Source: a virus. Taken from it: 64,000 nt of DNA. Below the pieces are notes generated by a model. The model did no database searches. It had not been told where the DNA came from and saw only the letters and a list, made by a program, of their open reading frames with translations. This document shows positions 41,301 to 50,812 of the stretch, piece after piece; position 1 is the stretch's first letter; the number at the start of each line of letters is the position of its first letter. A program made the translations under genes and the position numbers. The stretch is from the IMG/VR virus record IMGVR_UViG_3300022865_000557, positions 1 through 64,000 of that record. One strand, 5' to 3'.

Positions 41301-43586
41301 TTAGGCACAGCAACAACTAATATAACAACACTTGATGCTAACGTAGGCACAACTGTTGGCACAACCCTACCAACACTAAATGCAAATATTGGAGCATACC
41401 AAACTTACGCTAATGCTAATTTTAGTGGTAGCACCTATGGTGATGCTAATGTAGCCGCTTATAACGGTAACATGAACAACCTGGGCACAGTTACTACAGG
41501 AACAATAAACGCAACTACTGGTAATATTACAAACCTTGGTGCCACACTGACTACAGTCGCGCAACCAAATATCACAAGTGTAGGGCAGTTGACCTCACTG
41601 AATGTGTTTGGCAACGCCATTGTTAACGGTAACTTAACGGTTGCAAACCTAAACAGTATTGCAAGTCACACAATTAACGTACAAGACCCATTGTTGTACT
41701 TGACTGCAAATACAGTATATCCATACAACTACGACATTGGTACGTTTAGTCAATTCGTTGGTGGGTCCGCTAATGTTTATCAACACACAGGTGTTGTGCG
41801 TGATTACACCGACAGCACTTGGAAAGTATTCAGTAATGTTGATGCAGAACCTGGTGCAACAATAAACTGGGCAGACACAGACATAATATGGGATAGATTA
41901 AGAGTTGGTAACTTAACAATTGCCAACACCACAGCATCAACAACCTCCACAACTGGAGCATTGATACTTGCAGGTGGTGCTGGCGTAGCAGGAGCAATTA
42001 ATTCCGCAGGAAACGTTGGAGCTCCGCATGTAAATGCTACAACCTCAATACAAGCACCCACTATCAATGCCGCTACAAGTTTAACAGCAGTAGCCGCAAC
42101 AATCAGTGCTAATGCAAGTGTAAATCATCTTAATGCTACAACATCAATACAAGCACCCACTATCAATGCCGCTACTGCACTTACAGCAGTAGCCGCAACA
42201 ATCAGTGCAAATGCAAGTGTAAACCATCTTAATGCTACAACCTCAATACAAGCACCCACTATCAATGCCGCTACTGCACTTACAGCAGTAGCCGCTACAA
42301 TTAGTGCTAACGTAGGTGCAAGTCATGTAAACGTAACAAACTCATTGCAAGCTACTACTGTTAACGGTGATACAGTAAATGCTGGCACATTACAAATTGG
42401 TGCCGGTAGTATTACTGCTACAGCGGCAGAGCTTAACGTTCTTGATAATGCTGTAGCAGATACCGTAGTAAGTAGTAAGGGTGTAATTTACAGTTCAGCA
42501 GGTAATATCAGAGCAAATGCATTTAACACAACTGGAAGTTTACAAGCAGTTACAGTAAACGCTACTGGAAACGTAGGCGGAGTACACTTGAATGCAACCA
42601 CAAGTGTACAAGCACCAACTATTAATGCCGCTACAAGTTTAACAGCCGTGGCTGCAACGATTAGTGCTAACGCCGCTGTAAATCACTTGAATGCAACTAC
42701 AAGCGTACAAGCACCAACTATCAACGCCGCTACAAGTTTAACAGCAGTGGCTGCAACAATCAGTGCAAATGCAAGTGTAAATCACTTGAATGCAACCACA
42801 AGTGTACAAGCACCAACTATTAATGCCGCTACAGCACTTACAGCAGTGGCCGCAACAATCAGTGCTAACTTAGCCGCAAGTCATGTAAATGTAACCAACA
42901 CAGTACAAGCTGCCACAGTAAACGGAACCACAGCAGTAACGGGAGCCGCAGGTACGTTCAGTGCTAATGTAGGTGCCAATCATGTCATTGCCTCAACAAG
43001 CATGCAGGCACCAACTATTAATGCCGCTACAGCACTTACAGCAGTGGCCGCAACAATCAGTGCAAATGCAAGTGTAAATCACTTGAATGCAACCACAAGT
43101 GTACAAGCACCAACTATTAATGCCGCTGGAAACGTAAGCGCGATACACGGAAACTTCAGTGGCAACGTTTCAGCGACATACTTTGCAGGTACTGCTACTG
43201 GAGCTCTATATGCTGACTTGGCAGAGAATTATCAGGCAGATACTACATACGATCCAGGTACTGTATTGGTATTTGGCGGTGAACAGGAAGTTACAGTTAC
43301 AACTGTATCACATGATGAAAGAGTAGCAGGTATTGTTAGTACAAATCCAGCCTACTTGATGAACACAGGCGGCGGAAGTGTTGCAGTTGGACTTACAGGA
43401 CGTTTACCGTGTATGGTTCAAGGACCAGTTAACAAAGGTACACTGCTAGTAACAAGCGCGACGCCAGGTGTTGCTGTAGCATTGGACAGGACACAGTATC
43501 AGCCGGGATGTGTTATTGGTAAGAGCTTAGAAATAATTGAAGACAACTCTGTTGCACTAATTGAAGTAGCAGTAGGTAGATACTAA
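38349..43586 (+). CDS. Giant repetitive tail-fibre-like protein
   Basis: 1745 residues. The N-terminus (IIDIGTSAGDGTGDELRIAF, then KANDNFTELY) is the attachment-type segment shared by baseplate and fibre proteins of T4-like marine phages. A shaft of Asn/Ala/Thr repeats follows: 14-residue units VGTTIPAIDANLGT and, later, 33-residue units NATTSIQAPTINAATSLT... The last 130 residues (LYADLAENYQADTTYDPGT...) form a C-terminal domain shared with the next gene; similar domains occur in phage adhesins with self-cleaving or chaperone ends. Probably a trimeric host-binding fibre. Confidence 0.8.
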   Translation: MAQQIIDIGTSAGDGTGDELRIAFDKANDNFTELYSTAENSGLTYSNVSTITSGSGTDARFTVNRYANTYTVDIINSAGNNYAVSDTLTIFGNALGGTSGVNDVTLTVLTLGNATVGNIATISNVGAPANPVLTVNGQTGDVTLDVNDIANAASKGYVTNAINGNIATLSSSFNSVNANVTAANSAISTHTSQIQTLDANVGTLWGNVGGLAATRATISYVDTSINNALSSNAILANVTSINANVTAANVNIENNRANLVIFRANLGVQDLLLDALDANVGTIVGNTSTTFYTLVANAATQSVAITNNLNQINNLFSNAGVQADSINNLTANAATQGAKLDSIDANLGVATTNISALQSNTGVTTNEVNLLRANITAANATIGSNDADILAINANLGLRSTEIISLDANLGTATTNITSLTSNAATQATSINTLTSNAATQATSIDTLTANAGTQATSIVTLTSNASAQSVALVDLQNNAGVQGDSIRTIDANLGTVVGTTIPAIDANLGAYQTTINANLGTRTTEIQTLDANVGYIRTNYANTATSATFTGNVGASYLLATANVKIDGVLEVGLAPSLSWPNEGAVFTGNINAGYEIVTQNKSTGTSATSNYVAYANDAILGSGATKYVAVGINNSTFTGNFIPAGVDSKIVQYAHDGYFQTVGGNAQVQSDTGVVLQANTALAKLNKDGNFQLVTGNLTFADSTIQSSAFTGGTWAAVDANIGGISDGVTVNSNAIFAIRANTGSFQTYANLNISQINANMAAANAVIATVDTAAIAAINANVTAANVNIATLDANIGVVVGTTIPGINANLGTVVGTTIPAIDANLGTATTNITTVNANVTAANLAITTVNNNVTAANLAITTIDANVGTIVGTTIPAIDANIGTTVGTTIPAIDANVGTIVGTTIPAIDANVGTIVGTTIPSLATLSSFNTLDANVGVVVGTTIPGINANLGIVVGTTIPAIDANLGTTVGTTIPAIDANLGTATTNITTLDANVGTTVGTTLPTLNANIGAYQTYANANFSGSTYGDANVAAYNGNMNNLGTVTTGTINATTGNITNLGATLTTVAQPNITSVGQLTSLNVFGNAIVNGNLTVANLNSIASHTINVQDPLLYLTANTVYPYNYDIGTFSQFVGGSANVYQHTGVVRDYTDSTWKVFSNVDAEPGATINWADTDIIWDRLRVGNLTIANTTASTTSTTGALILAGGAGVAGAINSAGNVGAPHVNATTSIQAPTINAATSLTAVAATISANASVNHLNATTSIQAPTINAATALTAVAATISANASVNHLNATTSIQAPTINAATALTAVAATISANVGASHVNVTNSLQATTVNGDTVNAGTLQIGAGSITATAAELNVLDNAVADTVVSSKGVIYSSAGNIRANAFNTTGSLQAVTVNATGNVGGVHLNATTSVQAPTINAATSLTAVAATISANAAVNHLNATTSVQAPTINAATSLTAVAATISANASVNHLNATTSVQAPTINAATALTAVAATISANLAASHVNVTNTVQAATVNGTTAVTGAAGTFSANVGANHVIASTSMQAPTINAATALTAVAATISANASVNHLNATTSVQAPTINAAGNVSAIHGNFSGNVSATYFAGTATGALYADLAENYQADTTYDPGTVLVFGGEQEVTVTTVSHDERVAGIVSTNPAYLMNTGGGSVAVGLTGRLPCMVQGPVNKGTLLVTSATPGVAVALDRTQYQPGCVIGKSLEIIEDNSVALIEVAVGRY
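39836..41400 (+). repeat. 14-residue (42-bp) repeat array inside the fibre gene
   Basis: About ten copies of V-G-T-T-I-P-A-I-D-A-N-x-G-T between 40740 and 41400, plus one at about 39836, with DNA sometimes identical between copies. Confidence 0.8.
42033..43140 (+). repeat. 33-residue (99-bp) repeat array inside the fibre gene
   Basis: Seven full and one partial copies of a unit that starts NATTS(I/V)QAPTINAAT and continues LTAVAATISANASVNH, in two groups separated by a unique stretch (about 42330-42590). Confidence 0.85.
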
Positions 43587-43614
43587 ACAAGTAAATATTA
43601 AAAACGGATAAAAA

Positions 43615-45579
43615 ATGGCGTACATTAACATTAACACAGGAGCAGTAGCAAACGACGGAACCGGTGATACTATACGGTCTGCGTTTGGAACTGTTAATGA
43701 CAATTTTCAAACATTTAACGAAGGGCTATTTGCAGGCACAAGACAAAGCATAATCAGTGCCGCAAGTGTAACTGGTGGGTACATTGTATCCAACACCTAT
43801 GTCCTTGCTTCATCTTATGTTAATGCAGACAGTATTGTGGGCAACACAGTTACCAGTTATGGTAATTTGTTTGTTAGCCAGGACGGTGCAACCATTGTAG
43901 GTAATGTTACTATTGTGGGTAACTTGAGTGTTAGTGGCTCACAATCCAGCAGTGCAAGTCAAAACACAAGTGCTCCTATTTTGGACCTACACTTTGATGG
44001 TGGTGGACTCAGCAGTGACGACGGCAAAGATATTGGTATTGCCGCACAATACTATGATGTTGCTGAAAAGAAATTCTTCCTTGGATGGCAGAACACTTCA
44101 GAAAGTTTAGTCTACTTAGACAACACAACTGTTGCGTCAAATGTTGTTACAGCAGGCACACCAGGTAATGTACAGTTTGGTCAATTGATGTTGAGCAACA
44201 CACTGTCATCAACTTCGAGCACAACAGGTGCATTAATAGTTAAAGGTGGCACAGGTGTTGCTGGTAATGTACACATTGCTGGAAACTTAGTAACTGCCAA
44301 CACAGGTACAGTCAGTACAGGCAATATTACCGTTAGAGGCTTCCATGTTGGAAACATGAACTTTAGTGGTGCAGACACGATTTATATTAACGGTAGTCCA
44401 GTTGTAACTTCAGCTGGTGCGTTCAATGGTGGTACTGTTGGACTAGCGACTACATTCCAATCAGCAACAGCTTCAACCAGTAAAACAACTGGTGCTGTGA
44501 TTATTACAGGTGGATTGGGTGTGTCGGGTAATACCTTTGTAAGTGACATACACGCTGTTGGCACCAATGCGGCATTCCGTGGAAACCTATTAGGTACACT
44601 GAAAACAAATGCACAACCAAGTGTTACCAGTTTAGGTACACTAACAAGTTTAGTAACTTCAGGAATCTTTACTTCTGGTGGTAACGTAATGCCAAGTGTT
44701 ACTAATACACATTGGTTGGGCGACAAGAACACAGCCAGATGGGCACAAGTACATGCAGGTACATTAGATGTAACCACTATTGCAAGTGCTCCGCAATTTA
44801 GTGGTATTCCTAATTTTACAGCAAATGCTGTATATACTAGTGGAACAGCATCTAGTAGTAAAACTAGCGGTGCTATCGTAGTCACTGGATCAGGTGGTGT
44901 TGGCGTTGGCGGAGATGTGCGATCAGCCAAGTTATACGTTGATGCTGGCGTTTTTTGGTCAGGCAACAGTGCTCCATTTGCTAGTGTAGGCGGAGCAGAT
45001 ACACAGGTACAGTTTAACGATAACGGTACTCTTGGTGGTGACGCAGGATTAATTTTTAATAAAACAACAAACGATTTAACTAGCACAGGAAACATAGCCG
45101 CAAATCATGTAAATGTAACTAACACAGTGCAAGGTAATATAGTTAATGCAGTGACTGCTATAACAAGTAATACAGGTGTGTTTACTGGTAATGTATCTGC
45201 AAGCTACTTAATAGGTACATCAACACAAGCTCTATATGCTGACTTGGCTGAGAAATATACCACGGACCAAGTCTATGCACCAGGTACAGTTGTTGTAGTT
45301 GGTGGCACAGCAGAAGTAACAGCAAGTTCAGAAGGTCAACGAGCAATTGGTGTTATATCTACAGCACCAGCGTTCTTAATGAACAAAGATGGAGATGGAC
45401 AAGCAGTTGCACTAAAAGGGCGTGTACCATGTCGTGTAGTAGGTGCAGTTGCCAAAGGTGACGAGCTAGTACCGGCAGACAACGGATGTGCAAAAGTAGG
45501 CGACAGTAGAGTATTTGGTGTTGCACTAGACACCAGCGCAGAAACTGTAGAAAGAGTTATTGAAATAGTGGTGTTATAA
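43615..45579 (+). CDS. Fibre or adhesin-like structural protein
   Basis: 654 residues. It has the same N-terminal pattern (ININTGAVANDGTGDTIRSAF, split here as ININTGAVAND and GTGDTIRSAF) and the same C-terminal LYADLAEKY domain as the giant fibre, with a shorter middle of Ser/Thr/Gly-rich repeats (TTGALIVKGGTGVAG, KTTGAVIITGGLGVSG, KTSGAIVVTGSGGVGVG). The repeated T-G-A-x-x-V-x-G-G-x-G-V-x-G is common in phage fibres. Probably part of the same fibre or a shorter paralogue. Confidence 0.78.
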   Translation: MAYININTGAVANDGTGDTIRSAFGTVNDNFQTFNEGLFAGTRQSIISAASVTGGYIVSNTYVLASSYVNADSIVGNTVTSYGNLFVSQDGATIVGNVTIVGNLSVSGSQSSSASQNTSAPILDLHFDGGGLSSDDGKDIGIAAQYYDVAEKKFFLGWQNTSESLVYLDNTTVASNVVTAGTPGNVQFGQLMLSNTLSSTSSTTGALIVKGGTGVAGNVHIAGNLVTANTGTVSTGNITVRGFHVGNMNFSGADTIYINGSPVVTSAGAFNGGTVGLATTFQSATASTSKTTGAVIITGGLGVSGNTFVSDIHAVGTNAAFRGNLLGTLKTNAQPSVTSLGTLTSLVTSGIFTSGGNVMPSVTNTHWLGDKNTARWAQVHAGTLDVTTIASAPQFSGIPNFTANAVYTSGTASSSKTSGAIVVTGSGGVGVGGDVRSAKLYVDAGVFWSGNSAPFASVGGADTQVQFNDNGTLGGDAGLIFNKTTNDLTSTGNIAANHVNVTNTVQGNIVNAVTAITSNTGVFTGNVSASYLIGTSTQALYADLAEKYTTDQVYAPGTVVVVGGTAEVTASSEGQRAIGVISTAPAFLMNKDGDGQAVALKGRVPCRVVGAVAKGDELVPADNGCAKVGDSRVFGVALDTSAETVERVIEIVVL

Positions 45580-48500
45580 ATGAGCACAATTACATGGGTA
45601 ACCGCTAAAGGTGATTTGGGAACAATACCTGAATCCCAGTACTTTAAGTTACAATTATCAGCAACAGACAGCGACAGTCAACCATTAACTTATAGTTTAA
45701 TTGCAGGTGAGCTTCCAGGTGGAATGTACATAACACGTGCAGGTGAATTCCGCGGTGCTCCGACGATTCTTAGTGCAGTTAACCAAAGCAAAGCATATAG
45801 TTTTACTGCCAGAGCCTCCAATGACGACGGTGACGTCGCAGATAGATCCTTTACACTAACAGTCAGCAATGCAGTTGGCCCACAAATTTTCCCACGTCCG
45901 GACTTGATTGGTGCATTCTTTGATGGCGAATTTTTAAGTTATCAATTTGTAACTATAAATGACAACCCTAGTGCCACAGCAACTTACAAAGTGGTCCAAG
46001 GTGACCTACCTCCAGGCACAACACTAAGTTCAACAGGATTACTATCTGGCTATGTTGATATCATTGCCGCTAATATTGATGATCTAGGATACGAAGCGGC
46101 TGCATACGAAACAATTATTTTTGATGCATTACCTGAAAGCACAGACAAATACTTTAATTTTAGAGTAGAAGTTACTGATGGTGGAAAATTTGATACAGTA
46201 GATGTTAGAACATTAATTGTAAGCAAGTCAAACTTTACTGCTGATAACGATATCACCGTTGTCAATAATACATTTATTACAATTGATCATGATAACCGTT
46301 ATCGTCCAATCATACTTAACGCTCCGGATAGCCTTCCTGCACGTGTAGCCGGGGACACACTTGCTTACAAATTCCTTGCATACGACCCAGAGGCAAAAGA
46401 CGTACAATGGGAAGTTGCAGAACTTGCTTTTAGTGGATTAGATCAACTTGATACCCCTGTAATACAAACACTTAATGGTGACGGTAGTACTGGACCTTAC
46501 ACACTAGACACCGCGGCTGCCGCAGTTGACATCAGTGTAAGAATAAACGATACGATATATCTTCCCACTATAGACTATACCACGTCAGGGACAAACTTAA
46601 CGTTTACAAGTCTAACACCTAGTGCCAGTGATGTAATCACTGTTCTATATATTGCGCCAGGTACTGGTTTTGATTCATTGCTGTTTGATCAAGGTGCTGA
46701 AGGACTACCGATCGGGTTAACAATTAACCGAGACACAGGTTGGCTGTTTGGTACCTTGCCTACCCAGACTGAAGAAACTAAAACATACAATGTATCTGTC
46801 AGAGCATTCAGAGAACTAGATCCAGGGGTAAAGAGTGACCCTGTTGTATTCAGCATAACAGTACAACGTACTCTGAACGAACAAATTATATGGAACACTA
46901 ATGAAAATTTAGGCATAATGGATAACGGTGCTGTAAGTAAACTATCTATTAGCGCATACAATACATTAGGTAAAGAATTAGAATACAGTACAGTTTACCA
47001 GCCTTATCGTAGAATCCCACAAGGTTTAAAAGTACTGAGTACCGGAAACTTAGTAGGGCGTGTTTCTTTTAGATACTTTAGTTTAGATGCGGCAGTAGGA
47101 TATCTGCCAGTGACCAGCACAACAGATTTAGAAGTAGGAATGAGTGTGCAAGGCATAGGCGTAGCGGCAGGGTGTAAGATAACTGCAATAGTAGATAGTA
47201 AAACTGTAGAGGTGCAACCAGCAATTTATGTTGTGCAAGGAACGCTGTTAACATTCAGTAACGACACTACAACCAAAGTAAGATCTACAACAAGTAATGC
47301 AATTACCACAGCTATAGACAGTGGTACAACGACGTTTGATCAGAATTGTAGGTTTACTGTAAAAGCAACAACACGAGATGGTACAAGCAGTGCTACTAAG
47401 AGCTTTAGGGTGTTTATCAAGTCTAGAAACTTAGCACCTTACGAAAATCTATATCTAAAAGCATTGCCAGATAATACAGAAAGAAGATCATATGTTAATA
47501 CTGTGACAAATCCTTCTTTTGTTCCGCCTGCAAATGTGTATAGACCAGATGATGCTTACTTTGGAATACAAAAAAATATTAAATTCTTATTCTCAGCTGG
47601 TTTAAGTGTTGCACAAGCATCTGAAATGGTGTCGACTATAGCACTTAATCATTATACAAAAAGTATTAACTTCGGTGCAATTAAAACAGCTAGAGCATTG
47701 GACTCAAGCGGAAATGTAGAATACGAAGTGGTATATGCAGACATTATTGACAATCAAATGTTTGCAGGAAATAGTCCACCGCTTAGTACTACACTCACAA
47801 ACACTAACCCATACATTCAAAACGGTGTTGAGTATGGTAATACCATTTATACCAATAGCTTTACTAACATGCAAAAGCGATTAGAAACAGGTTTAGGTTA
47901 TACCAACAGCGGTGCTTTGCCCCGTTGGATGACCAGTGTACAAACCAATGGTAAGGTATTGGGGCTTATTAGAGCAGTGCCATTGGTTTACACAAACCCA
48001 GGTGCATCCGAACTAATAGCGTATAGACTAAGGAATAGTGGGTTTACTTTAAATACTATCCCATTCACGGTGGACAGATATCAATGGGATAACTCACTAA
48101 GTAAGTTCTTTGACACTACGACTAATAAGTTCTTACCTAGCAGAGACACAACGTTTGATAAGTTAGTAGATCTTAATGCAGGAACGGATGTAATCACAAC
48201 ATCAGTTGTAGGCTCAGTTACTAATGCAAATGCTATTGTTGTTTCGGATAACCTAAAAATTGGTTATGGCTGGACGTTATCAAGTGTAGATACGTTATCG
48301 TCTGGTATAGACGATAATGTGTTTATAACCAACGTACAAGAAAACGTGGGCTCACAAAACTTAACATTAAGTGCAAATATTACTGCATCAGCAGGCGCAG
48401 GGATCAAATTCAATGGTACCGCTTCAGTTGACTATGCAGTTAGCAAATCGTTTAATAGCATAGACAGTGAGTTACTAAGTAGAGTAAAATTGCTAGGACT

Positions 48501-49101
48501 TATAGACGGTGTTACTAACATTCAACCATTTGAAAAAATAATCTTTGCTAAACAATTTGGGTTTGACACTGAAGCAGTCAACGACGGTTGGGTCCGCGGT
48601 GATGGTACAACATTCATATATGGATATTTAGAAAAACAGTCAGGATTAAGTTCTGTAAACCAGCGGGGCGGAGTGTGGCAAATAACATACGAAACAATAC
48701 CAGATGAAGGTTTTGACGAATCGATAGGGTTTGATGAAACTATACCTGGTTTTGAACATTCAAGACTGGATGCAGGTAGTGACCAAGAAATAAGATTAGA
48801 GTTTATAAGCGAAATATTTGTAAATCAAACAGTAAAAGTTCGCGGCGGTCGAACATACCCATCGTCTACATTACAATATACATTTGATGGAGGAGAGGCT
48901 ACACCAACTTTCTTAGTGTTTTCAGAGGCGCAAGGAACTGAAACAACATTTGATGGTGGCAGTATGACTAGCAAAGAAGGAGATCCTACTGTAGGAGGTG
49001 TTCGTGGGGGCACAGCTTTCAGTAATAATAGAGACAAATATATGGAACCTGAAACAGAGGATAAATATATCAAGTTCCCACAGAATGGAGTATTTGTATA
49101 A
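45580..49101 (+). CDS. Large structural protein with Ig-like (He_PIG) repeats
   Basis: 1173 residues. At least four Ig-like segments of the He_PIG kind are visible, such as LTYSLIAGELPGGMYITRAG, YKVVQGDLPPGTTLSSTG, GAEGLPIGLTINRDTG and RRIPQGLKVLSTGNLVG. These sit in surface and baseplate-associated phage proteins. The C-terminal part is beta-rich and unique. It directly follows the previous stop (1-nt spacing), so the four fibre genes form one late unit. Confidence 0.75.
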   Translation: MSTITWVTAKGDLGTIPESQYFKLQLSATDSDSQPLTYSLIAGELPGGMYITRAGEFRGAPTILSAVNQSKAYSFTARASNDDGDVADRSFTLTVSNAVGPQIFPRPDLIGAFFDGEFLSYQFVTINDNPSATATYKVVQGDLPPGTTLSSTGLLSGYVDIIAANIDDLGYEAAAYETIIFDALPESTDKYFNFRVEVTDGGKFDTVDVRTLIVSKSNFTADNDITVVNNTFITIDHDNRYRPIILNAPDSLPARVAGDTLAYKFLAYDPEAKDVQWEVAELAFSGLDQLDTPVIQTLNGDGSTGPYTLDTAAAAVDISVRINDTIYLPTIDYTTSGTNLTFTSLTPSASDVITVLYIAPGTGFDSLLFDQGAEGLPIGLTINRDTGWLFGTLPTQTEETKTYNVSVRAFRELDPGVKSDPVVFSITVQRTLNEQIIWNTNENLGIMDNGAVSKLSISAYNTLGKELEYSTVYQPYRRIPQGLKVLSTGNLVGRVSFRYFSLDAAVGYLPVTSTTDLEVGMSVQGIGVAAGCKITAIVDSKTVEVQPAIYVVQGTLLTFSNDTTTKVRSTTSNAITTAIDSGTTTFDQNCRFTVKATTRDGTSSATKSFRVFIKSRNLAPYENLYLKALPDNTERRSYVNTVTNPSFVPPANVYRPDDAYFGIQKNIKFLFSAGLSVAQASEMVSTIALNHYTKSINFGAIKTARALDSSGNVEYEVVYADIIDNQMFAGNSPPLSTTLTNTNPYIQNGVEYGNTIYTNSFTNMQKRLETGLGYTNSGALPRWMTSVQTNGKVLGLIRAVPLVYTNPGASELIAYRLRNSGFTLNTIPFTVDRYQWDNSLSKFFDTTTNKFLPSRDTTFDKLVDLNAGTDVITTSVVGSVTNANAIVVSDNLKIGYGWTLSSVDTLSSGIDDNVFITNVQENVGSQNLTLSANITASAGAGIKFNGTASVDYAVSKSFNSIDSELLSRVKLLGLIDGVTNIQPFEKIIFAKQFGFDTEAVNDGWVRGDGTTFIYGYLEKQSGLSSVNQRGGVWQITYETIPDEGFDESIGFDETIPGFEHSRLDAGSDQEIRLEFISEIFVNQTVKVRGGRTYPSSTLQYTFDGGEATPTFLVFSEAQGTETTFDGGSMTSKEGDPTVGGVRGGTAFSNNRDKYMEPETEDKYIKFPQNGVFV

Positions 49102-50070
49102 ATGACAAGCCAAGTAAACCCAAATAATGTCGACGGTACATATCCGGTCGCTGGTCAAGATAATGACAGCCAAGGTTTCCGCGATAATTTCACAAACATA
49201 CGTAACAATCTTACTTTTGCTAAAGCTGAGTTAGAAGACTTACAAAACAAAGCAGTACTAAAGTCTGCTTTAACCAATACCACGCTCAGTAATGATCTGG
49301 CTGGTAATGTTATAACCAACGCCTCATTGACTAGTTGGAGAGAAACATACAATAATGTTGGTTCAGTAAGTGGTGCTACTACTATTGATTTTGCTAACGG
49401 CAACTATCAAAAGATTACCTTAGGTGGTGCTACAACACTAGCATTTACTTTCCCGTCAAACAGTTCCGGGCAAAAAGCCAAAATTGCAGTTTGGGTCAAT
49501 GTAAGCAATATCGCTCATACACTTACACTGCCAGCGGCAGTTTCGTTAGGTGACAAAGATACCGTTGCCGGTATTAGTGGTAGTGTTATAACATTTAATG
49601 CTGACGAGATAGCAAATTCAAATGATTACTTGTTTGAGTTTAGCACAGTTGATGCCGGTACTACAATTGAAATACAAGATCTAACCAGAAACAGAAACGC
49701 AGTAAACAGTGGACTAACCGTAAAAGGTAACCTAACTACCCAAGATGGTACAATTAGTCCAAACTATGCTTACCATACAGTTGCAAATGGTGCAAACTTA
49801 TTTGTTAACAACGAAGTAAGAACCTATCATATTGATACAGCAAATTCCGCAACTATTGCCAATCTTTATGTTACTGTTCCAACCGTTGCGTTAGACGGTC
49901 AAGAACTTACATTGTCTTTCCACTCGAACATTACTACATTAACTGTTCAAAACTTTGCTGGCAACACTGCTGGCGCTGTTAAGTGGGTAGGAACTGGTAC
50001 AGCCTTAACTGGCAATGTTGCTGTTAACTTACAATACAGCACTGGTGTAACAGCTTGGTTAAGAACATAA
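49102..50070 (+). CDS. Tail-fibre-like structural protein
   Basis: 322 residues. The N-terminus (YPVAGQDNDSQGFRDNFTNI) is the short attachment pattern seen in fibre and neck-associated proteins of T4-like marine phages, followed by beta-rich Asn/Thr-rich sequence. It begins right after the previous TAA and ends the late structural block. Confidence 0.72.
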   Translation: MTSQVNPNNVDGTYPVAGQDNDSQGFRDNFTNIRNNLTFAKAELEDLQNKAVLKSALTNTTLSNDLAGNVITNASLTSWRETYNNVGSVSGATTIDFANGNYQKITLGGATTLAFTFPSNSSGQKAKIAVWVNVSNIAHTLTLPAAVSLGDKDTVAGISGSVITFNADEIANSNDYLFEFSTVDAGTTIEIQDLTRNRNAVNSGLTVKGNLTTQDGTISPNYAYHTVANGANLFVNNEVRTYHIDTANSATIANLYVTVPTVALDGQELTLSFHSNITTLTVQNFAGNTAGAVKWVGTGTALTGNVAVNLQYSTGVTAWLRT

Positions 50071-50089
50071 GTTAATTTACACAAATCAG

Positions 50090-50119
50090 TTGACTCCTAG
50101 TGGTGTTTTAGTATATACT
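50090..50119 (+). promoter_or_regulatory. Sigma70-type promoter
   Basis: TTGACT (50090-50095) and TATACT (50114-50119, 18-bp spacer; TATATA with 16 bp is the alternative), followed by AGGAG before the MazG-like gene. Confidence 0.7.
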
Positions 50120-50144
50120 ATTGCATAACTAGGAGTTTTCTTTT

Positions 50145-50552
50145 ATGCAAATTGATTTGAACAAGTATCAAGACTTTGTTCGTGAAGTAACTTCAGCAGA
50201 GTCAAACTATCCAGACAAGTTAGTAGAACGGCTGACTGACATTAATACCAATACAACAGTTAATCCAAGTTTGTTGTTAACAGCCGCAATGGGGTTGGCC
50301 GCAGAGTGTGGCGAATTTACAGAAATACCCAAAAAGATTGTGTTCCAGGGCAAACCAGTAAACGAAGAAAACATCTTTCACATGAAACGTGAACTAGGTG
50401 ATATCATGTGGTATTGGATTAATGCTTGCAGAGCGTTGAACTTAGATCCAAATGATGTGATTGCAGAAAATGTAAATAAATTAAAAGCACGTTACCCCGG
50501 TGGTGAGTTTGATGCATTTCATTCTGAAAACCGTAAACAAGGTGACTTGTAA
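50145..50552 (+). CDS. MazG-like nucleoside triphosphate pyrophosphohydrolase
   Basis: 135 residues. The helix AAMGLAAECGEFTEIPKK gives the E-x-x-E metal motif, and KRELGDIMWYWINACRAL the second E-x-x-D motif, as in all-alpha NTP pyrophosphatases. Marine phage MazG proteins cleave (d)NTPs and may adjust nucleotide pools. AGGAG is 9 nt upstream, after a good promoter. Confidence 0.9.
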   Translation: MQIDLNKYQDFVREVTSAESNYPDKLVERLTDINTNTTVNPSLLLTAAMGLAAECGEFTEIPKKIVFQGKPVNEENIFHMKRELGDIMWYWINACRALNLDPNDVIAENVNKLKARYPGGEFDAFHSENRKQGDL

Positions 50553-50566
50553 ACTGGAGATGTATA

Positions 50567-50812
50567 ATGCATCCGCTGATAGATAAATTAGACGGCCTAA
50601 GCGACGAAGAAGTACAGAAAAAACACAGTGATATTATGCAGAGGTTAAACCAAGCATACAGCATGGGCAATCAACAGATGATTAACCAATTGAACATGAT
50701 TATGGAATCATACCAAGATGAGCTGAATAAGCGCAACAAAAAAATGTTGGATGACTTGGCTGGTAAAGACGACAAGTTCAAAGACTTAATTGATATTGGT
50801 AAGAAAAGATGA
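50567..50812 (+). CDS. Small helical protein conserved in marine phages
   Basis: 81 residues, highly charged and helical (LSDEEVQKKHSDIMQRLNQA; KRNKKMLDDL). CTGGAGA lies before the ATG. Similar short proteins occur in T4-like cyanophages. Function unknown; it overlaps the next gene by 4 bp. Confidence 0.6.
   Translation: MHPLIDKLDGLSDEEVQKKHSDIMQRLNQAYSMGNQQMINQLNMIMESYQDELNKRNKKMLDDLAGKDDKFKDLIDIGKKR

Noticed and set aside
40598-41362. Long minus-strand frame inside the giant fibre gene
   Set aside because: It is the antisense of the VGTTIPAIDANLGT repeats and has no start signals.
38349-43586. CRISPR array or VNTR satellite
   Set aside because: The repeats are in frame, of 42 and 99 bp, and encode a continuous fibre shaft; there are no spacer-repeat units.
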